DNA of 40,383 nucleotides, taken from assembly GCF_000296695.1 (NCBI RefSeq), contig NZ_BAFK01000028.1, forward strand, positions 1 through 40,383. Direction: 5' to 3'. The notes beneath the pieces are model-generated. The model was not told the DNA's origin. It saw nothing but the letters and a program-made list of their open reading frames with translations, and made no database searches. The translations under genes and the position numbers were made by a program. The stretch's first letter is position 1. The number at the start of each line of letters is the position of its first letter. Shown here in pieces: positions 1-5,410 of this stretch. This DNA comes from Rheinheimera nanhaiensis E407-8 (GTDB lineage: Bacteria > Pseudomonadota > Gammaproteobacteria > Enterobacterales > Alteromonadaceae).

Positions 1-47
1 CTTCGGGCTGGACGCGCTAACGCGCGCCGCTGCTTTGGGCGTTAGGT
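1..47 (+). other. attC site (partial, left edge)
   Basis: Only the right half is present: a GC-rich arm followed by GCGTTAGGT, with the GTTAGGT core at 41-47. It belongs to a cassette lying left of the window. Cassette 1 starts at its T42. Confidence 0.8.
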
Positions 48-426
48 GGTTACGGTGATCTTCAGTCGTTTTGAGCGAAACTCTATTGATGAGATGAAAA
101 ACATTCTTACCTCAGACGACACTTTAAGCATTAAAGATAAGGTGCAATTGGAAAAGATGATTGCTCGTTTGGATGCTAAAAGCTCCCCTTACTTAAGTGA
201 CTATGAGATCAATCAGTTTAAGCAAAGGGAAGTTGAGCTTAAGAAAACACGGGTATTTGTTTCACTCATATGGTCATTAACCATAATCGCAGTTTTGTAT
301 TTTGGTGTAATACCTGGTCGAGGTGGAGACATATATTGGACTGAAAAGCCTGGCTGGTTTTTGATATGTTTAGTCGTCTGGGTTTCTGTAGGATTGTATT
401 TTTGTGTTGACCGTGACGACACCTAA
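46..426 (+). CDS. Cassette 1: small membrane protein, unknown function
   Basis: A 126-aa product I do not recognise. Residues 1-65 are charged and predicted helical; two hydrophobic segments at about 71-90 and 101-118 suggest two membrane spans with a short loop between. The GTG start at 46 lies inside the attC core, common for cassette genes; another GTG at 55 or the ATG at 94 are possible alternatives and no strong ribosome site decides. The stop codon touches the inverse core (ACCTAAC) of its attC. The gene fills the cassette, so it has no room for its own promoter and probably depends on read-through. Function unknown. Confidence 0.72.
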   Translation: MVTVIFSRFERNSIDEMKNILTSDDTLSIKDKVQLEKMIARLDAKSSPYLSDYEINQFKQREVELKKTRVFVSLIWSLTIIAVLYFGVIPGRGGDIYWTEKPGWFLICLVVWVSVGLYFCVDRDDT

Positions 427-495
427 CAAGGCCCAGCATTTCGCAGCCTTTGGCTGCCGGACTCGCTACGCTCGCCGCTGTGGACGGCGTTAGGT
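421..495 (+). other. attC site 1
   Basis: Inverse core ACCTAAC at 421-427, a palindromic GC-rich centre, and core GTTAGGT at 489-495. The inverse core is the exact complement of the start of its own cassette (GTTAGGT at 41-47), as expected for an intact cassette. Confidence 0.92.
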
Positions 496-820
496 GAGCA
501 TGAAATCATCAAATCTCAGTCGATGGATAAAAGCTATTATCAACACCGATGCTATGACATTTGAAGACGCGTACTGGGGCACCAGACCTTCCGCCAGCGA
601 AGCGGTGCCAGAGATAATTAGATTGTTGGATAAGTATAAAGACCCATATACACGCGGCAAATTGATAGAGCTCCTTGGTGAGTGTGAGGATAAATCGGTA
701 ATTCCTTTTCTTGTAAATGAATTGCAGAATCCAGATGAAAGCATCAGAAGCTGGGCAAAGGGCTCAATCGAAGCTCTAGAAAGAGGCGAGAAATGGCAAA
801 AGAATCCGAAATACTTATGA
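494..820 (+). CDS. Cassette 2: HEAT-repeat-like small protein
   Basis: A 108-aa soluble protein. Residues about 35-95 form helical repeats of HEAT type: one around 'AVPEIIRLLDKYKDPYTRGK' and another around 'VIPFLVNELQNPDESIRSWA', each with the Pro-x-Leu then Asp/Arg pattern. HEAT repeats are protein-protein binding scaffolds; no catalytic motif is seen. Start is GTG 494 in the attC core or ATG 500, two codons later; both give nearly the same protein. The neighbours are unrelated cassettes, so context says nothing about a partner. Isolated HEAT proteins in cassettes may be immunity or adaptor proteins, but that is speculation. Confidence 0.75.
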   Translation: MSMKSSNLSRWIKAIINTDAMTFEDAYWGTRPSASEAVPEIIRLLDKYKDPYTRGKLIELLGECEDKSVIPFLVNELQNPDESIRSWAKGSIEALERGEKWQKNPKYL

Positions 821-827
821 GCCATTC

Positions 828-908
828 ACCTAACAAGGCCATTAAAAATCGCGCGTTGCACACGCTGGACTCGCAACAAGTTGCTCGCCTTTTATGGCGG
901 CGTTATGA
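828..908 (+). other. attC site 2
   Basis: Inverse core ACCTAAC at 828-834 complements the cassette 2 start (GTTAGGT, 489-495). The core is GTTATGA at 902-908, slightly off the GTTRRRY consensus. Confidence 0.9.
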
Positions 909-919
909 GGTGAAAACAA

Positions 920-1184
920 TTGCGTAACCACAACCTCTTGTTGTTCATCGCAGGGTTAGCTGCTCCGGCTTTGTTACTATTGCTTAAAGTTGATATGTCA
1001 CCGTTCACATTATTTTTATGGCCAAACGGGGTTTTTCTTGTTGGTTCTCGGTGGTCAATTAATTGGTGCTGGTGACTACGTTTTTGTTGGGGTAATCATC
1101 TTACTAAATGGCGGTTTTTATCTCGTATTAGGTAATATTTTAAGGTTGGCTTATGCCAAGTTTTTTAAATCAACATTGGTGTAA
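920..1184 (+). pseudogene. Cassette 3: small membrane protein, frameshifted
   Basis: From a TTG at 920 one frame encodes an N-terminal hydrophobic stretch (LLLFIAGLAAPALLLLLKV) and continues to about position 1035; a second frame, open to 1184, encodes the matching hydrophobic C-terminal part (GGQLIGAGDYVFVGVIILLN). They join smoothly if one base is removed from the GGGGTTTTT run at about 1028-1036. The rejoined protein would be about 87 aa with two or three membrane spans. Either the gene is broken, or the homopolymer holds a sequencing error, or there is programmed slippage. The second-frame ATG at 990 has no convincing ribosome site. Function unknown. Confidence 0.6.
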
Positions 1185-1193
1185 TGCAACACC

Positions 1194-1280
1194 TCATAAC
1201 AAGACGCATCACTCGCGGCCTGCGGCCGCTGGGTCGTCAACCCGCTGCGCGGCTCGCCGCCCGTGTGCTTTGCGTTATAA
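1194..1280 (+). other. attC site 3
   Basis: Inverse core TCATAAC at 1194-1200 complements the cassette 3 start GTTATGA. The core is GTTATAA at 1274-1280. The interior closely resembles the attC at 2502-2586, including a shared GTGTGCTTTGCGTTATAAG end. Confidence 0.92.
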
Positions 1281-1295
1281 GCTAGGGAGCAATGT

Positions 1296-1598
1296 TTGAG
1301 TTTTGATAGTTTGCCACTGCATGATGCGCTACTTGAAAAGATCGTTTTCGATTGGCCTAAAGCTGAAGTCAAAGTGTCGCTATCGGCTTTTGTAACCAAA
1401 GGGTTGATTGCTGTTCCTTATATATTAAGCTTTGAATCTGTAACTGCATTGGAGTGCCCACGGTGCAACGAATGGGGGCCTTCGAACTCTATCTTGGATG
1501 CAAAGTCGTCTGGCAACGAGTTCACTCTTCAAATGCAAAGCGGTGATGTAATAAAAGTAAAGGCTGCTAGTTATGTGTTTAAGTCTGGCAGCTTATAA
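1296..1598 (+). CDS. Cassette 4: hypothetical protein
   Basis: A 100-aa soluble protein starting at TTG 1296, preceded by GGGAG at 1285-1289 as ribosome site; the ATG at 1292 runs into a stop at once. The N-terminus has a 'Leu-His-Asp-Ala' motif followed by alternating beta-strand-like segments, a layout I associate with small beta-rich immunity-like or DUF proteins, but I cannot name a family. A Cys pair (CPRC, about residues 53-56) could bind metal. The stop codon lies inside the first arm of the attC, so the reading frame ends within the recombination site. Function unknown. Confidence 0.68.
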   Translation: MSFDSLPLHDALLEKIVFDWPKAEVKVSLSAFVTKGLIAVPYILSFESVTALECPRCNEWGPSNSILDAKSSGNEFTLQMQSGDVIKVKAASYVFKSGSL

Positions 1599-1670
1599 CA
1601 ATCCGCGTCATTCGGGGCCTGCGGCCCCTGCGACGCTCATACGTTCGCGCGCATGCGCGGGGCGTTACAA
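1593..1670 (+). other. attC site 4
   Basis: Inverse core TTATAAC at 1593-1599 complements the cassette 4 start GTTATAA. The core is GTTACAA at 1664-1670. Nearly the same interior as the attC at 4710-4787. Confidence 0.92.
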
Positions 1671-1676
1671 GGCAAA

Positions 1677-2120
1677 ATGAATCGAGCATTGTTGTACCAC
1701 ATTAGTGGATTTTTCATAGCTCCGCCTATAGGTGCTCTAACATGGGTATTGCTAAATGGCGGTGTTAGCGAAATATTTGGTGGAATAGCTGCTTGGGCGG
1801 TAGTTGTAAGTTGGGTTATTTCCGTAGTTATTGGCATACCAGCTTATTTGCTTCTTAAGGCGAACGGTTGCATTACTTTCCGTTCTTTAACTTTAGGTGG
1901 TGCAATAATCTCAGTCGCCCCGTGGCTACTATTAAGTTTTCCAGGCAGCACCACTCGCAGTGTTGTGGGGCAAACAATAATTATCGAAAATGGCAGTTAC
2001 ACTACAGCAGGTCTTCTCTATCAAGCAGAGTTCCTGCTGGGTTTCGGCTTTTGCGGCGCAGTTTCAGGTGTGGTGTTTTGGCTTATAGTCCGTCAGCTTG
2101 TAACAAGGCCATCAAATTGA
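1677..2120 (+). CDS. Cassette 5: integral membrane protein, unknown function
   Basis: A 147-aa hydrophobic protein with about four membrane spans (roughly residues 8-28, 35-60, 70-90 and 118-140). I chose ATG 1677 because an in-frame ATG at 1653 lies within the attC stem and would add residues encoded by the recombination site; the upstream 'caaggcaaa' is a weak ribosome site. The last six or seven codons run into its own attC (from 2098), so the C-terminus Val-Thr-Arg-Pro-Ser-Asn is encoded by the site itself. No family recognised; no catalytic motif seen. Confidence 0.72.
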   Translation: MNRALLYHISGFFIAPPIGALTWVLLNGGVSEIFGGIAAWAVVVSWVISVVIGIPAYLLLKANGCITFRSLTLGGAIISVAPWLLLSFPGSTTRSVVGQTIIIENGSYTTAGLLYQAEFLLGFGFCGAVSGVVFWLIVRQLVTRPSN

Positions 2121-2208
2121 CGGCTTTTCCATCGCTTGTTTTGTGGTTAAACGCTACGCTACCACAAAACAATCAACTACAAAGCCGCAATTTATGGCGG
2201 CGTTATAT
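2098..2208 (+). other. attC site 5 (longest)
   Basis: Inverse core TTGTAAC at 2098-2104 complements the cassette 5 start GTTACAA. The core is GTTATAT at 2202-2208. At 111 bp it is the longest site here; its centre pairs TTTTGTGGT with ACCACAAAA. Confidence 0.9.
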
Positions 2209-2222
2209 GCTAATGGTGATGC

Positions 2223-2495
2223 ATGAAGCGTAGATGTCCCAAATGCAAACAAGCAACGGTAAGCGTGTGGGGGCTAATGGGATTCGTTGGTTCCAAATGC
2301 AACTCGTGCAATATCAAAGTCAAAGCACATTGGCTGCTTGCTACTTTGTTATTCATGGTTGGATTTTTTTTATTATTGCTTCTAACAATTTGGTCCACTA
2401 GTGAATATGGCGCAATTGGCTTATTTGTTAGCTTGTGTATCTGGTTTTGTTTTGACTTAACTTATGCGGTCATTGTGCCTTTAGAGCAAGTTTAA
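2223..2495 (+). CDS. Cassette 6: zinc-ribbon membrane protein
   Basis: A 90-aa protein. Two CxxC pairs (CPKC at residues 5-8 and CNSC at about 27-30) form a zinc-ribbon-like N-terminal domain of about 33 residues, followed by two hydrophobic segments at about 37-57 and 63-85. The layout matches the small 'zinc ribbon plus two TM' proteins found widely in bacteria, whose role is mostly unknown. Several ATGs lie just upstream (2206-2223); the one at 2223 starts right at the conserved zinc ribbon and was chosen for that reason. The cassette is intact, with matching boundary arms. Confidence 0.75.
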   Translation: MKRRCPKCKQATVSVWGLMGFVGSKCNSCNIKVKAHWLLATLLFMVGFFLLLLLTIWSTSEYGAIGLFVSLCIWFCFDLTYAVIVPLEQV

Positions 2496-2501
2496 TGTCG
2501 C

Positions 2502-2586
2502 ATATAACAAGGCGCATCACTCGCGCCCTTCGGTCGCTGGGATGCCTACCGCTGCGCGGTCGTCACCCGTGTGCTTTGCGTTATAA
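2502..2586 (+). other. attC site 6
   Basis: Inverse core ATATAAC at 2502-2508 complements the cassette 6 start GTTATAT. The core is GTTATAA at 2580-2586. Same subfamily as the attC at 1194-1280. Confidence 0.92.
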
Positions 2587-2598
2587 GTACAGGGAAGC

Positions 2599-2964
2599 AT
2601 GGATAAATCATTCGAGTATTTAATACCTTTTTTGATCGCAATACTCTGCATAGAAGCATTGTATTTTTTCCAGCGTAAAAAAGGTCTTATCTTTGCCTCA
2701 TTAGCTGTGTTGGTAGCTTCGCTATTGGGTGCAAGCTTATTCTTAGCTTTCGGAGAACAGTCAGGTATTCACTATTTCTTAGTCTGGTTTCTTGCTTTAG
2801 CTATTTACGGTATTGTTTTTTTATATATCAACTTAGTGCTAACTAAAGCTAATGACACTGTATTACCGCACATCGTATTTCTCAGCATAAGTCTATTTCT
2901 CTCACCTTTTTGGTGGTTTGTACCTTTGCTTGTTTCCTGTGGGACAGGTTACGATTGCATTTAA
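2599..2964 (+). CDS. Cassette 7: integral membrane protein, unknown function
   Basis: A 121-aa protein that is hydrophobic almost throughout, with four predicted spans (about residues 8-24, 30-50, 58-80 and 90-112) and short polar loops. ATG 2599 has an AGGGA ribosome site seven bases upstream. No recognised family or catalytic motif. It sits alone in an intact cassette. Like cassettes 1, 3, 5, 6 and 10 it adds to the set of small membrane proteins in this array. Confidence 0.75.
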   Translation: MDKSFEYLIPFLIAILCIEALYFFQRKKGLIFASLAVLVASLLGASLFLAFGEQSGIHYFLVWFLALAIYGIVFLYINLVLTKANDTVLPHIVFLSISLFLSPFWWFVPLLVSCGTGYDCI

Positions 2965-2968
2965 GTAC

Positions 2969-3052
2969 TTATAACAAGGCGCTGTTGTCGCCACTATCGT
3001 GGCTGGGACGGCTTACGCTGCGCTCCAGCCGCCCCAAAGCTTTGCGTTAGCT
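2969..3052 (+). other. attC site 7
   Basis: Inverse core TTATAAC at 2969-2975 complements the cassette 7 start GTTATAA. The core is GTTAGCT at 3046-3052, a perfect GTTRRRY. Confidence 0.92.
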
Positions 3053-3067
3053 GAAAAGGAAAGTCCG

Positions 3068-3502
3068 TTGAATATTTCGAGATTCATTTTTGTCTTCTTA
3101 ACGTTTTTATCGTTCTCAGCATATGCAGATAAGCGGACTTATATAAACTTGGATGGCACGGCGGATGTTCTTAATTTATACGGGATCAATCTGCAGGCGA
3201 TGGATCCAGAACACAGCCCTATCGGATTCAGATATACCGTAACGTACCCGACAAAAGTTAGAAATGGATACGAAATTGAGCTGGTGAGATTGCAGATAAC
3301 AGAAGATAAATACGAGGTTTTCCAAACTGATTTATTTTCAGGCATTGCCGAGAATTCAACCAATAAACATACTTTCAATTTCAAAAATGGCATGGGTAAA
3401 GCACTTTCAATCAGCTTTTCATATTACTCTGCTATTGAGTCAAAAGTTATTCACATAAATGTTGAAGACATCAGTTCAGCACCAGTCGAGTTTGTGATGT
3501 GA
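3068..3502 (+). CDS. Cassette 8: secreted periplasmic protein, unknown function
   Basis: A 144-aa protein starting at TTG 3068, preceded by GGAAAG. I preferred this start over an ATG-like upstream extension because it gives a clean signal peptide: Asn-Ile-Ser-Arg, a hydrophobic core FIFVFLTFLSFS, and an Ala-Tyr-Ala cleavage site at about residue 20. The mature part (about 124 aa) is rich in alternating polar/aromatic residues and looks beta-rich. No cysteines or catalytic motif stand out. Function unknown. Upstream in-frame codons (from 2999) lie inside the attC and are unlikely to be translated. Confidence 0.7.
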   Translation: MNISRFIFVFLTFLSFSAYADKRTYINLDGTADVLNLYGINLQAMDPEHSPIGFRYTVTYPTKVRNGYEIELVRLQITEDKYEVFQTDLFSGIAENSTNKHTFNFKNGMGKALSISFSYYSAIESKVIHINVEDISSAPVEFVM

Positions 3503-3550
3503 ACAATGAGTGCTTTAAGGTTCGCAATTGGCAGTTTACGGTTGGTTTTC

Positions 3551-3605
3551 AGCTAACAAGCAAAGGCAGCCGACGCTTACAGCGCGGCTGCTTTGAGCGT
3601 CAAGC
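3551..3605 (+). other. attC site 8 (short, imperfect core)
   Basis: Inverse core AGCTAAC at 3551-3557 complements the cassette 8 start GTTAGCT. The interior pairs GGCAGCCGACGC with GCGCGGCTGC. The expected core reads GTCAAGC at 3599-3605; the T-to-C change breaks the GTT that the integrase cuts. Confidence 0.85.
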
Positions 3606-3631
3606 GAATAAAATTAGCAGGTATATAAACA

Positions 3632-4189
3632 ATGAAAACGCAATATTACACAGCCACAAGTCTTGATGGATTTCTCGCGACTGAGGATGATTCTCTTGAT
3701 TGGCTTTTCCCTCTTGGGGAGCTTAACAATTCTAGTTATCCAGAATTCATATCTGAAGTAGGCGCGTTGGCTATGGGGTCAGCAACCTATGAATGGATGG
3801 TGCGCCATGCTGAGCAGGTAGCTAAAGAAACTGGCTCACCATGGCCTTATAGCCAACCAGCATGGATATTTTCAAGTCGTAAGCTGCCCATAATTGATGG
3901 AGCAGATATCCATTTTGCAAATGGAGATGTACATCAAATTCATAGAGAAATGAGGGGGGCGGCTAAAGACAAAAATATTTGGATTGTAGGCGGTGGCGAC
4001 CTGGCTGGTCAGTTCTATGACGCAGGCCTACTGGATCAGATTATTGTTCAAATTGGCTCTGCCACTCTTGGTAAAGGCAAACCCCTTTTTCCTCGCTGTG
4101 TTTTAAGCCCAACACTCCAGCTCGTTTCCGTTCGCCAGTTGGGCGTAGGCATGGCTGAGCTGCGTTATGAGGTGCATAAAAGTGTGTAG
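3632..4189 (+). CDS. Cassette 9: RibD C-terminal / dihydrofolate reductase-family protein
   Basis: A 185-aa protein of the RibD-C (bifunctional deaminase-reductase C-terminal) fold, like the YyaP/YwjB group. Visible marks are 'TSLDGFLA' near the N-terminus (residues 9-16), 'MGSATYEWM' at about 48-56, the nucleotide-binding 'WIVGGGDLAGQFYDAGLLD' at about 115-133, and 'GKGKPLFP' near 148-155. Family members bind NADPH and reduce a pterin- or pyrimidine-like substrate; the true substrate of this group is mostly unknown. It is not the short dfrA (about 157 aa) or dfrB (78 aa) type of trimethoprim-resistance cassette. ATG 3632 has a GCAGGT site upstream. Confidence 0.88.
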   Translation: MKTQYYTATSLDGFLATEDDSLDWLFPLGELNNSSYPEFISEVGALAMGSATYEWMVRHAEQVAKETGSPWPYSQPAWIFSSRKLPIIDGADIHFANGDVHQIHREMRGAAKDKNIWIVGGGDLAGQFYDAGLLDQIIVQIGSATLGKGKPLFPRCVLSPTLQLVSVRQLGVGMAELRYEVHKSV

Positions 4190-4198
4190 GGTATATGC

Positions 4199-4284
4199 GC
4201 CTAACAATGCGTATCAGGTTCAGCCATTGCGTGGCCTGGACCTCACCGCTGCGCGGGTTTCGGCCTGTGCTGCGAGCGTTGTAA
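4199..4284 (+). other. attC site 9 (mismatched)
   Basis: The inverse core GCCTAAC at 4199-4205 would pair with GTTAGGC, not with the actual cassette 9 start GTCAAGC. The core GTTGTAA at 4278-4284 departs from GTTRRRY. The interior is still palindromic (GGCCTGGACC / GGGTTTCGGCC). Confidence 0.78.
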
Positions 4285-4300
4285 ATTTTTGGAGAGTTAA

Positions 4301-4564
4301 GTGAAAGAGTTATCAGCCAAGCAATGGCTCTGGACGTTACTTATTGTAATGCCAATTACTTTTTACTTGATTGAGCTTTTCATGGGGGATGCTCAATCAA
4401 CCATATTGTCTTTTGTAACTCATGCCTTTTCTTCTGCTTTGGGTGTTTTGCTAGGATATACCCTATTCACAAAAGGCTTTGCCAAAATCAGTCACTTTAA
4501 GACTTCTAATTTATTAGCTTTTGTTATTATTATGCTGCAAGAACAAAAGGTTAATAGCTTGTGA
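4301..4564 (+). CDS. Cassette 10: small membrane protein, possible chimeric C-terminus
   Basis: An 87-aa protein with two clear hydrophobic segments (about residues 10-28 and 38-56) after a short basic N-terminus. GTG 4301 has a good TTGGAGAG ribosome site. The last 17 or so codons (4514-4564) overlap, antisense, the 3' part of a truncated RelB-type antitoxin gene, so the C-terminal residues may be read from foreign sequence joined by a cassette fusion. No family recognised. The boundary arms of this cassette do not match each other, which supports the fusion idea. Confidence 0.62.
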   Translation: MKELSAKQWLWTLLIVMPITFYLIELFMGDAQSTILSFVTHAFSSALGVLLGYTLFTKGFAKISHFKTSNLLAFVIIMLQEQKVNSL

Positions 4565-4651
4565 TGGACTTAGCCCGACGTTATCGCAACTGTGAGTAAA
4601 AGCCACTTTTGTGTCATCACCTATGCGTTTGCTCAGCATGTCGCTTTTCAT
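4514..4651 (-). pseudogene. Truncated RelB/DinJ-family antitoxin in cassette 10, antisense
   Basis: Reading leftward from ATG 4651 with a GGAG ribosome site (4660-4663) eight bases upstream, 45 codons encode a start typical of the RelB/DinJ ribbon-helix-helix antitoxins: Met-Lys-Ser-Asp-Met-Leu, then 'KRIGDDTKVAF', then 'VGLSPSQAINL' at residues 28-38. After that the family normally continues for another 40-50 residues; here the frame turns to an Asn-rich tail and stops at 4514. No toxin gene follows. The gene is best read as the 5' remnant of a toxin-antitoxin cassette. A matching operator lies just upstream. It was identified from remembered family features, not a search. Confidence 0.7.
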
Positions 4652-4666
4652 GGTAATTACTCCAGA

Positions 4667-4691
4667 TTATGTTGCAATGTTATACATTGCA
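4667..4691 (-). promoter_or_regulatory. Palindromic operator and -10 of the RelB-type remnant
   Basis: TGCAATGT-TAT-ACATTGCA at 4673-4691 is a perfect 8-bp inverted repeat, 21 bases upstream of the antitoxin start. On the minus strand CATAAT (4667-4672) next to it can serve as a -10 box. Antitoxins of the ribbon-helix-helix class bind such palindromes to repress their own promoter. Confidence 0.65.
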
Positions 4692-4709
4692 GCACATAGT
4701 TTGAGCAGC

Positions 4710-4787
4710 ACATAACAAACCCACGTCATTCGGGCCTAGGGCCCCTACGATGCTCACACGTTCGCGCGCATGCGCGGGGCGTTAGAG
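4710..4787 (+). other. attC site 10 (last of the array)
   Basis: Inverse core ACATAAC at 4710-4716 and core GTTAGAG at 4781-4787. The inverse core would match a cassette starting GTTATGT, not the actual cassette 10 start GTTGTAA. The interior is nearly the attC at 1593-1670. No further attC is found to the right. Confidence 0.88.
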
Positions 4788-4818
4788 CAACCCCCTCCCA
4801 ACAAACGGAGCGACAAAT

Positions 4819-5307
4819 ATGGACAGCAAACACCGCACACGGTGGCGTTTCTTTTCTGAAACACGTAAGCATTGGCCGATTATGTCCATTTATGAGCGCT
4901 TCGAGCAGGTGGTTGCCATCATTCTGAGTCTTGTGATCGCGTCGGTCATTGCACTGGCGCTCCTGCAGCTCATCACCCGCGTTATTCTGTTGTTGCTCAG
5001 CGGCGCGCCAGATCCACTTGAACACGACGTCTTTCAGGCGCTCTTTGGCATGATTATGACGCTACTTATCGCCATGGAATTCAAGCATTCGATTATTCTC
5101 GTTGCCTTTCGGCGCTCTAGCATCATCCAGGTTAAAACCGTTGTGCTCATCGCGCTCATTGCTTTAAGCCGCAAGTTTGTCATCCTGGATTCGAGCGATA
5201 CCGCCGCGAGCACCATTGCTGCGCTGGCTGGAGCAACCCTTGTGCTCGGTGTGGTCTACTGGCTGCTGCGCGAACGCGATGACCGTCTCGCCCGGGAAGA
5301 GCGTTAA
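4819..5307 (+). CDS. psiE: PsiE-like phosphate-starvation-inducible membrane protein
   Basis: A 162-aa protein with a basic, aromatic N-terminus and four predicted spans (about residues 30-58, 72-88, 96-112 and 130-150). The segment 'ALFGMIMTLLIAMEFKHSI' and the following stretch ending 'SRKFVILDS' are typical of the PsiE / YjbA family, an inner-membrane family of unknown activity named for induction on phosphate starvation in E. coli. ATG 4819 follows ACGGAG. It starts 32 bases after the last attC core and has no attC after it, so it is either the first chromosomal gene beyond the array or a cassette that lost its site. Its GC content is closer to the chromosome than to the cassettes. Confidence 0.8.
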   Translation: MDSKHRTRWRFFSETRKHWPIMSIYERFEQVVAIILSLVIASVIALALLQLITRVILLLLSGAPDPLEHDVFQALFGMIMTLLIAMEFKHSIILVAFRRSSIIQVKTVVLIALIALSRKFVILDSSDTAASTIAALAGATLVLGVVYWLLRERDDRLAREER

Positions 5308-5410
5308 GTTTTAGACCAATAAATACGCTTCTGACGGCGCGCGGTTTATGACGGCGTGATAAGCCCAGGGAAGTCAGCTGAATCAGCGCGACAGAATTTT
5401 GAGTGTCGTT

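Larger units (their letters stand above)
1..4787 (+). mobile_element. Integron gene-cassette array, distal part
   Basis: A run of short genes, each followed by a 55-111 bp imperfect palindrome that begins with a RYYYAAC-type arm (usually followed by AAGG or AAG) and ends with GCGTTA, the hallmark of attC sites. I count ten complete attC sites and a partial one at the left edge, defining ten cassettes. The coding DNA is visibly AT-richer than the metC-to-tmcA chromosome. Sites fall into subfamilies: attC at 1194-1280 and 2502-2586 resemble each other, and those at 1593-1670 and 4710-4787 are nearly alike. By integron convention attI and intI lie to the left, outside the window. No integrase is visible here. 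The array ends at the last attC core. Confidence 0.93.

Noticed and set aside
1868..2233. A 121-codon rightward frame overlapping cassette 5
   Set aside because: It crosses the attC site and overlaps a clear membrane-protein gene; no ribosome site and no protein-like pattern.
5303..5309. GTTAAGT after psiE as an attC core
   Set aside because: No matching arm or palindrome is near; it overlaps the stop codon of the gene and is likely chance.
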